NCBI GenBank assembly: GCA_016719405.1
Contig: JADJZE010000024.1
Coordinates: forward strand, 23,549-87,548
DNA length: 64,000 nucleotides
From: Candidatus Aalborgicola lynettensis
Lineage (GTDB): Bacteria > Pseudomonadota > Gammaproteobacteria > Burkholderiales > Burkholderiaceae_C
Direction: 5' to 3'
Made by a program: the position numbers and the translations under genes. Positions 58,591 through 64,000 of the stretch are shown in pieces. The notes under the pieces were generated by a model. It was not told where the DNA came from and searched no databases. It worked only from the letters and a program-made list of their open reading frames with translations. Numbering within the stretch: the first letter of the stretch is position 1; the number at the start of each line of letters is the position of its first letter.

Positions 58591-58887
58591 ATGGCATTCA
58601 CTGCAGGCGATGTGATTCCCCTGACCCAGGCGCGCGCCACGCTGTCCGAACTGGCGGAACAGGTCAAGGGCGGGGCGGAAAAAATCATTACCAAAAACGG
58701 TGAAAGCTATGTCGCCCTCATCGACGCCCAGCGGCTGGACTATTACCACCAGTTGGAGCGCGAACGCATCCACCTGCTGCTGCTGGCCGACGCGGACAAA
58801 GGGTTGGACGACGTGGCCGCGGGCCGGGTCAAAGACGCCCACCGCACTTTGACCGCGCTCCAGCGCAGCCGCCGCACCCCTGGTTGA
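58591..58887 (+). CDS. Phd/YefM family antitoxin
   Basis: 98-residue antitoxin. The N-terminal part IPLTQARATLSELAEQVKGG, EKIITKNGESYVALIDAQRL is the Phd/YefM DNA-binding fold, with a helical toxin-binding C-terminus. It has a GGAGG ribosome binding site upstream of ATG 58591 and overlaps the toxin start (TTGA). Confidence 0.87.
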   Translation: MAFTAGDVIPLTQARATLSELAEQVKGGAEKIITKNGESYVALIDAQRLDYYHQLERERIHLLLLADADKGLDDVAAGRVKDAHRTLTALQRSRRTPG

Positions 58888-59297
58888 GCGGTTCCGTGGC
58901 GAGCAAACCGACCGCCGTCAAGCTGACGGCCAACTTCGAGCGCAATCTGGAAGAGGTGCAGGCGTTTTTGCTGGCAGCTCAGGCACCACAGGCCTTTGAC
59001 GCGCTGGTGGATGATCTGCTGGAAACCGTCATTCCCAACCTCGCGCGCTTTCCCGGCATGGGTCGGCATTTTCTGGCACGACCAGTCCGCTCGGTGGAGG
59101 CCCGCAACGGCACCGATAGCCTGCTTCGCAAGCTCCAGGCGATTGGCGATGGCGCTGAGCTGCGCGAGTACGTGATGACCCACTACCTGGTGCTGTACGC
59201 ACGCTTTGACGCCACGGTGTACCTGCTGTCGATTCGCCACCACCGGCAACTGTCTTTTGATTTTGAATCGCTGTGGCCGTCGTCGTCGCAAGACTGA
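58884..59297 (+). CDS. RelE/ParE family toxin
   Basis: About 137-residue toxin-like protein. KLTANFERNLEEVQAFLLAA, VIPNLARFPGMGRHFLARP and LREYVMTHYLVLYARFDATV, YLLSIRHHRQLSFDF follow the RelE/ParE pattern of N-terminal helices and C-terminal strands. Translation probably begins at TTG 58884, overlapping the antitoxin stop, or at GTG 58896. It contains a longer loop than most family members. A repeat copy follows 24 bp after the stop. Confidence 0.8.
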   Translation: MSGSVASKPTAVKLTANFERNLEEVQAFLLAAQAPQAFDALVDDLLETVIPNLARFPGMGRHFLARPVRSVEARNGTDSLLRKLQAIGDGAELREYVMTHYLVLYARFDATVYLLSIRHHRQLSFDFESLWPSSSQD

Positions 59298-59320
59298 CAG
59301 CGTTGTACAAGAAAACCGGC

Positions 59321-59366
59321 GTTTGCGCCCGTCCAGCAAGCGCATACAGCTATCAAAAGCATAGTA
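59321..59366 (+). repeat. Double-hairpin repeat copy after relE
   Basis: TGCGCCCGTCCAGCAAGCGC followed by ATACAGCTATCAAAAGCATA; the first hairpin uses TGCGC/GCGCA, the second GCTAT/ATAG(T). Confidence 0.82.
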
Positions 59367-59420
59367 ATCCGCCCGCCGCCACACGCACAACAGGCCGCTT
59401 TCCACCCCAAGCCATCGGCC

Positions 59421-60929
59421 TCACCCTTGCGGCGCCCCGCCCGTCTTCACACTGCGCAACAAAGACCAGGCCATGCCCGCCAGCAGCACCAGGCCCAAGC
59501 CCAGCGCCAGCCACAGCCAGACGCGTCGGCTCACCAAAGGCTGCGCCGCAGGCGGCGCGGGTGCTGTGGCCTGGGCTGCAAGCGCTGCCACGCTGGGCAC
59601 TGCGACGATGGCCTGCTCCAGGGTGCTCAGCACAGCGGGCGTGTAGTGGGGCATCAGCGTGGGCAGGGCCATGGGCGCACCGGCGGCAAACGCCTTGGCG
59701 TCTGCCCTGTCCGCTGTGGCCACGGCATACGGGCGCTCGCCCTGCCCCAGAAACACCAGCGTCTGAAGTGGCACCGCCAGCGATAGGCGCGGCGGGCTGG
59801 TCCCCAGGGTGCTGATGGGGCCTTGGGTGCGCAGGCGCAGCGTTTTCCAGGCGCTGCCGCTCAGGTGCAGCGCCGCAGACACCACTTCCCCCTGCGGGTA
59901 CGTCAGGCGGTAGACCAGGCCATCGGCCAGCAGCGTTTCGGACGGCAGTTGGTCACCGGGTGCGGTGCGATGCGATGCGTGGTGCGGATGGCGCAGGGGG
60001 TGGCGCAGTGTGTGCAAGGCGTAGAGCGGGTTGTGGGTTTTGCGCAGGGGTTGCGCCTGCGCCGTGTTGGCATCGGCCACGCCGTACAGCCGAATGGGCG
60101 CCAGGGTATTGGCCTGGGCCAGTTGCACCTGGATGTGGTTGACCGGTGCGCCGCTGGGCACGGTGTAGTCGCAATAGTCGGCACCGCATTGGGTGGGGGG
60201 CAGGTCATCCGTCCACTGCAGCACGGGCGGTGCTTGCACATCGTCCACACCGTCGATGGTCACACGGGCGATGGGCAGGCTGCGGTTTGAATCCACCGCG
60301 CGCACGCGCACAAACTGCGTCTGGATGCCGCCCAGGTTAATGGTCAGGCGCTCAATGGTTTGCTGTTCATGTTGCAGGCGCACCAGTGGCTGCGGGCCAC
60401 CCAGCGTGCGCCAATGCTGCAGGTCGTTGCTGGCCTCCATCTGCACGGCAAACACGCCGGTTTGGCGCGGCGCCAGTTCAAAGTGGGCTTGCAGCAATCG
60501 CCCCCGAATGGCGCGCGTGTCGACCAGCCACTGCGTGACTGCAGCCTTGTCCACGGCCATTTTTTTGACCGGCTGCAGTGTGCCGTTGGCGCGGATCACA
60601 AACGCCGGGGCGTCGTCTGCCGGACTCCCCGCGCCGGTGGGCGGCAGCGCAAACAGCGGCACGGCGCGGGTGGCGGTGGTGGGAACCTTGGTATCGGTGC
60701 TGTTGCTGCGCACCCACGCAAACGCAATAGCCTGCCCGGCCGCGTTGCGCACGCGCAGGTCGTCCAGCGCACTGCTGCTGGAGCGCCCATAGGCGGCAAT
60801 GGGCAGCGTGAGTTGGTAATAGGGCCCGGCGCCCTGCACGGTGATGGGCCAGTCTGGCGGCGCGCTCGCGTGCGCCGCCAGACTGGCCCATGCCAGAACG
60901 CTGGCAGTTAAACAATAGCGGCGCAGCAT
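59421..60929 (-). CDS. DUF3999 family membrane-anchored protein
   Basis: 502-residue protein with a signal peptide (LTASVLAWASLAAHASA), a large periplasmic domain and a single C-terminal membrane helix (VWLWLALGLGLVLLAGMAWS) followed by a short basic tail. The domain has beta-rich segments such as YYQLTLPIAAYGRSS, RLLQAHFELAPRQTGVFAVQ and VYRLTYPQGEVVSAAL, consistent with DUF3999. Family members are normally next to a DUF2339 gene, which lies upstream here but is separated by a toxin-antitoxin module on the other strand. Function unknown; may assist envelope assembly. Confidence 0.85.
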   Translation of the reverse strand: MLRRYCLTASVLAWASLAAHASAPPDWPITVQGAGPYYQLTLPIAAYGRSSSSALDDLRVRNAAGQAIAFAWVRSNSTDTKVPTTATRAVPLFALPPTGAGSPADDAPAFVIRANGTLQPVKKMAVDKAAVTQWLVDTRAIRGRLLQAHFELAPRQTGVFAVQMEASNDLQHWRTLGGPQPLVRLQHEQQTIERLTINLGGIQTQFVRVRAVDSNRSLPIARVTIDGVDDVQAPPVLQWTDDLPPTQCGADYCDYTVPSGAPVNHIQVQLAQANTLAPIRLYGVADANTAQAQPLRKTHNPLYALHTLRHPLRHPHHASHRTAPGDQLPSETLLADGLVYRLTYPQGEVVSAALHLSGSAWKTLRLRTQGPISTLGTSPPRLSLAVPLQTLVFLGQGERPYAVATADRADAKAFAAGAPMALPTLMPHYTPAVLSTLEQAIVAVPSVAALAAQATAPAPPAAQPLVSRRVWLWLALGLGLVLLAGMAWSLLRSVKTGGAPQG

Positions 60930-60995
60930 GCGGGGACTCCTTCATGGACAAAAATTTCGGCTCTGCAGCAACCGATATTACAAGCCAAATAGGTC

Positions 60996-61042
60996 ATTTC
61001 CGCACGTCCGGCGTGCGCAAACAGCTATAAAAAGCGTAGCAT
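60996..61042 (+). repeat. Double-hairpin repeat copy before the DUF2281/MazF module
   Basis: CGCACG-TCCGG-CGTGCG is a perfect hairpin (61001-61017), followed by CAGCTATAAAAAGCGTAGCA with arms GCTAT/GTAGC. Confidence 0.87.
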
Positions 61043-61174
61043 TTTCCAACGATCTTTGATAGACGGGGCAGCGCAGTTAACGCCTGCGCGGATGAGCCAA
61101 CGCGGTGGATGGCGTTGGCAAGCGGATAGACTGAGTGCCATTCACGCCAAGTAGGTTTGCCAAGGAGAAATAGC

Positions 61175-61402
61175 ATGGGTTATGCCGAATTAATTCAACA
61201 GCGGCTCCAGACTTTGCCGCTTGAAAAGCAGGCCGAGGTGTATGACTTTGTGGAATTCATTGCCACGCGCAACCAGAAAGCTACGCCAGTTGATTGGACT
61301 ACCGAAGAATTTTCCCGCCTGTCCATGGCCCAAGCCCTGCGGGGGCTGGAAAGCGACCCGGTTGACTACGCTCTGACCGATGTCAAGGAGCGCTGGCAAT
61401 GA
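61175..61402 (+). CDS. DUF2281 family antitoxin
   Basis: 75-residue protein with MGYAELIQQRLQTLPLEKQA and EVYDFVEFIATRNQ, the DUF2281 pattern, and a C-terminal acidic tail (SMAQALRGLESDPVDYALTD). AGGAG lies 8 nt before ATG 61175, which decides the start over an earlier in-frame codon. It overlaps the MazF-like toxin gene (ATGA). Confidence 0.84.
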   Translation: MGYAELIQQRLQTLPLEKQAEVYDFVEFIATRNQKATPVDWTTEEFSRLSMAQALRGLESDPVDYALTDVKERWQ

Positions 61403-61746
61403 AACGCGCCGGGCAGATCGTGGTGACACCGTTCCCCTACACCGACTTGTCGGGCGCCAAGCTGCGCCCGGTGCTGCTGTTGCGCCAGGCATCGCCGCGC
61501 TTTGATGACTGGTTGGTGTGCATGGTGTCGTCGCAGTTGCAACAGGCCGAAACGGACCTCGATGAGTGGATCGGGGCAGCCGATGCGGACTATGTTGGTT
61601 CGGGGTTGAAGGTGCCCAGTGTGTTGCGGCTTTCCCGCCTTGCGGTGGTCGATGCGGCTGTCTTGGTGGGGGCCATCGGCGAGATCAGTCCGGCGCGGCT
61701 GTTGACTGTTCGGCAACGGCTGGCGAACTGGGTTGCCGGTGTTTAA
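61399..61746 (+). CDS. MazF/PemK family toxin (mRNA interferase-like)
   Basis: 115-residue protein of the MazF/PemK fold: GQIVVTPFPYTDLSGAKLRP is the signature N-terminal loop with the conserved RPVLLL strand, followed by LVCMVSSQ and a C-terminal helix. It probably cleaves mRNA when the antitoxin is degraded. The module lies between DUF3999 and DUF2339 genes, on the opposite strand to both, and ends 55 bp from DUF2339. Confidence 0.87.
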   Translation: MKRAGQIVVTPFPYTDLSGAKLRPVLLLRQASPRFDDWLVCMVSSQLQQAETDLDEWIGAADADYVGSGLKVPSVLRLSRLAVVDAAVLVGAIGEISPARLLTVRQRLANWVAGV

Positions 61747-61800
61747 AAATGGCCTGCTCCAGTGCGGCCAGCAGGGCACGGATGTGTAGTTAGCGACGCA

Positions 61801-64000
61801 TCATGCGGCACCGCCTGGCGCATCCGGCGCCACCACCTTGGCCGGTGGCACCGGCGCAAAGTAACCCACCGCCAGCAGCAACACCCCCACACTCAAGAAC
61901 GACACGATGCGGAACAACCCGCCCTGGTCGGCCAGCTCGATCAAAAACAGCTTGAGCACCACGGTGCCCAGCAATGCAGCGCCCGCAATCCACAGCGTGC
62001 GCCGGACCTTGGCATGGCCCAGGCCCATCAACGCCACAGCGCACAGCGCCCAGGTGATGGACAGTGCGGCTTGCGCCAGGCGCGATGCGTACAGGCTATC
62101 AGCGTCCCATGAAATATCAGCAAAGTGGTGGCAGCCGCGCAGCACCATGCCGGTGAGCAGTGCCAGGGCCGTCAGACCACCGAGAACCGCCCCCAACTGC
62201 GGTGCCACGGGCGTGCTGGGCCCAGCGCGGCGCCACCACGCCAACAGCGCACCCAGAACCAGCCAGTGCGCCAACTCCAGCGGGTTGAGCAACGGCACAA
62301 AGGGCAAGGGTTCGGCATTGCCCGGGCTGGCGACATTGCTGAGCCAAACCCAAGCCAACAGGTACAGCGCAACCGGGACTGCCGCCGTCGTTACATACGC
62401 CTGCTGGTACGCGCGCAGCGGCCAGCGCGCCAACAACGCGGGCAGTTGCAAGCCCCATAGGGCCAGGGCCGGTGCCAGCATCCAGCCCAGTAGTGACCAG
62501 CTGGACCAGTCATCACCCAAATTGCCCAGCAACCACTGGCACTCGCGCGCGGCCACCAGCACAAAAAACCAGAATCCCACCACATGCAGCCGCGCCAGCC
62601 AGGGTTTATCAAACCACTGCTCTTGCCATGCCAGCAGCCGCAAATGCCAGGCCAGCGCCAGCGGCCACACCAGCCAGCCAAACCCGTCGGATGGCACAAA
62701 AACCGTGGCGGACGGGCCCCAGCCGCTCCAGCCCACGGCGGTAATCAGCAGCCACACCGGCAAGGTAGCCACGGTGGCGCGCGCCAGTTGGGGCCAGGCG
62801 CGCCGGGTGGCAACCCATGCACACAGCGCCGAGCTGACCAGCACAATGGCCACTTGCATGGACGGCACCCCGTTGTAGAGGGCGTGGTTCTGCAAGGCGC
62901 TGGTGGCCTCCCACAACACCGCCCGCAGCGCCCAAAACAAGCCCCACACCACCGGCAGCCACAGCACCCCGGCCCCGCCACTCCACGGGTTGCGCGTGCG
63001 CGATGTGCCCCGCAACTGGTCACCGCACCACAAGGCGGCCAGACCCATCACACAAGCGCTCCAGAAGCCCAGGCCGGAGAAGGTTCCCTCCACCCCCAAA
63101 CTGTCGGTGTGCGTCGCAACCAAAAAGCCCGCAACACCGTGCAAGGCGGCCGCCTGCAGCGCCAGCGCCGGGTGGCCGATGCGCAAGGCCACCCACAGCG
63201 CCAAACTGGCGCTCAGCGGCCATATCAGCGCTGCTTGCGCTGCGGTGATCTGGAACAGCATGGCCAGGTGCAGCAGCCCCACGCCAGTCAGCACCGCCAG
63301 CACGTTGCCCGCACTCCAGTGCGGTGCCACATCCTTTTGCGCGGCTTCTTGCAGCACCCGGCGCATGGCCCAGGCCACGCTGGACAACACGCTGGCAGCA
63401 ATGCCCAGCGCGGCCCACATGCCGTCGTGCCCACTGGCCAGCACCTGCTCGCCACTGCCCCGGTGCAAGGTGGCAATAAAACTGGCCACGGCCAAGGTCT
63501 GCATGCCGTAGGTCACATAAATGAGTGGCACCCAACTGAAACGCGTCGCCAGCGCAAAGGTGGCACTGGCCAGCACGGCGGTAGCCATGGCGGCCCAGCC
63601 CGGCAAAAAGGCTTGCCACAGCAACAAGGTCAGCGATGCCATGCCCAACCACGGCAGACTCAGCCCGGCCAAGGCCTCTTTGCCGCCACCGCTATCGAGC
63701 TTGGCGCGCCGGTGCAGCGCCCACATGGCGAACGCGCCCGTAGCCACCAGCAGCGGGCCGATGAAGGAGCCGGCGATCAGGGCATGGCCCGGCGCGCCGT
63801 CCACGTGGGTGGCCTGCAGCAGCTTGGCTATGGCACCGGCCAACACCACAAACGCAAAGGCCCGCGCATAGGGGCGCTGCTGGCGCACGCCCAGCCAGTA
63901 CATGCCTGCGGCCTCCACCGCCCAGGCCGCACCCGTCCACTGCCCTTCCAGCCCCAGCGGAATGGCCAGCGTGGCAAAAATCACGCCCACAATGGCATAG
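61801..64000 (-). CDS. DUF2339 family integral membrane protein (5' end outside window)
   Basis: The minus-strand frame is open from the right window edge to a stop at 61801, covering at least 733 residues, so the N-terminus is missing. It has more than twenty hydrophobic segments (for example VFVVLAGAIAKLL-like and LPVVWGLFWALRAVLWEATS) as typical for DUF2339 proteins. The C-terminal part includes VVLKLFLIELADQGGLFRIV, SFLSVGVLLLAVGYFAP, the family's conserved ending. It belongs with DUF3999. Function unknown. Confidence 0.88.
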   Translation of the reverse strand, partial: YAIVGVIFATLAIPLGLEGQWTGAAWAVEAAGMYWLGVRQQRPYARAFAFVVLAGAIAKLLQATHVDGAPGHALIAGSFIGPLLVATGAFAMWALHRRAKLDSGGGKEALAGLSLPWLGMASLTLLLWQAFLPGWAAMATAVLASATFALATRFSWVPLIYVTYGMQTLAVASFIATLHRGSGEQVLASGHDGMWAALGIAASVLSSVAWAMRRVLQEAAQKDVAPHWSAGNVLAVLTGVGLLHLAMLFQITAAQAALIWPLSASLALWVALRIGHPALALQAAALHGVAGFLVATHTDSLGVEGTFSGLGFWSACVMGLAALWCGDQLRGTSRTRNPWSGGAGVLWLPVVWGLFWALRAVLWEATSALQNHALYNGVPSMQVAIVLVSSALCAWVATRRAWPQLARATVATLPVWLLITAVGWSGWGPSATVFVPSDGFGWLVWPLALAWHLRLLAWQEQWFDKPWLARLHVVGFWFFVLVAARECQWLLGNLGDDWSSWSLLGWMLAPALALWGLQLPALLARWPLRAYQQAYVTTAAVPVALYLLAWVWLSNVASPGNAEPLPFVPLLNPLELAHWLVLGALLAWWRRAGPSTPVAPQLGAVLGGLTALALLTGMVLRGCHHFADISWDADSLYASRLAQAALSITWALCAVALMGLGHAKVRRTLWIAGAALLGTVVLKLFLIELADQGGLFRIVSFLSVGVLLLAVGYFAPVPPAKVVAPDAPGGAA

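Noticed and set aside
1..64000. CRISPR arrays, tRNA or rRNA genes, insertion sequences
   Set aside because: No regular spacer-repeat array, no tRNA cloverleaf or rRNA-like sequence and no transposase was recognised by eye; a tRNAscan or ISfinder search would be decisive.

Overview
The window looks like a chromosomal segment of a betaproteobacterium of the order Burkholderiales, most likely family Comamonadaceae (Rhodoferax/Polaromonas-like). This is inferred from the high GC content, the gene order sdhCDAB-sdhE-gltA-leuCDB-asd-fimV-truA-trpFBA-accD, the style of the protein sequences, and a dispersed double-hairpin repeat ending in GCTAT...ATAGC. No database search was possible, so the taxonomic call is an inference.

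Positions 1-3957 hold a minus-strand lipid-modification operon (FAD amine-oxidase-like protein, DUF1365, cyclopropane-fatty-acyl-phospholipid synthase running off the left edge) with a divergent TetR regulator. Positions 4077-21947 are a large phosphonate island. It contains a complete C-P lyase gene set (phnG-H-I-J-[GNAT]-K-L-M, then phnC-D-E and an MFS transporter, all minus), a divergent plus-strand unit (phnF regulator, DUF1045 2H-phosphoesterase-like protein, phnN, a hexapeptide-repeat transferase, an EEP-fold hydrolase), and a second phnDCE transporter with a divergent second PhnM paralogue. Three HutC-type operators matching GTNTANAC lie just upstream of the three minus-strand transcription units, and two of these also have a Pho-box-like element placed 10 nt before a -10 hexamer. 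This predicts joint control by PhnF and PhoB.

Positions 21959-27155 carry fabI, a metallo-beta-lactamase-fold hydrolase, an AAA+ ATPase and an RGG-tailed DEAD-box helicase. Positions 27576-38699 are a TCA-cycle block: acnB, a CoA-ester lyase family protein and mdh on the minus strand; a GntR regulator, sdhCDAB, sdhE and gltA on the plus strand. Positions 38940-51531 are amino-acid and core genes: leuC, an entericidin-like lipoprotein, leuD, leuB, asd, fimV, truA, trpF, trpB, trpA, accD. A short Thr/Ile-rich leader ORF precedes asd and looks like an unreported attenuation leader.

After accD the usual Burkholderiales order stops at a perfect 22-bp inverted repeat. Positions 51675-64000 are an accessory zone: a YggT protein, four toxin-antitoxin loci (one with a truncated toxin), two decayed copies of a PEP-CTERM gene inside a duplicated segment, lysS, a DUF45 metallopeptidase, an SDR, and DUF3999/DUF2339 membrane proteins. 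The double-hairpin repeat occurs in at least ten places, several of them inside or across the borders of coding sequences (DEAD-box helicase, CoA-ester lyase, trpF, the leuD stop, the DUF45 start).
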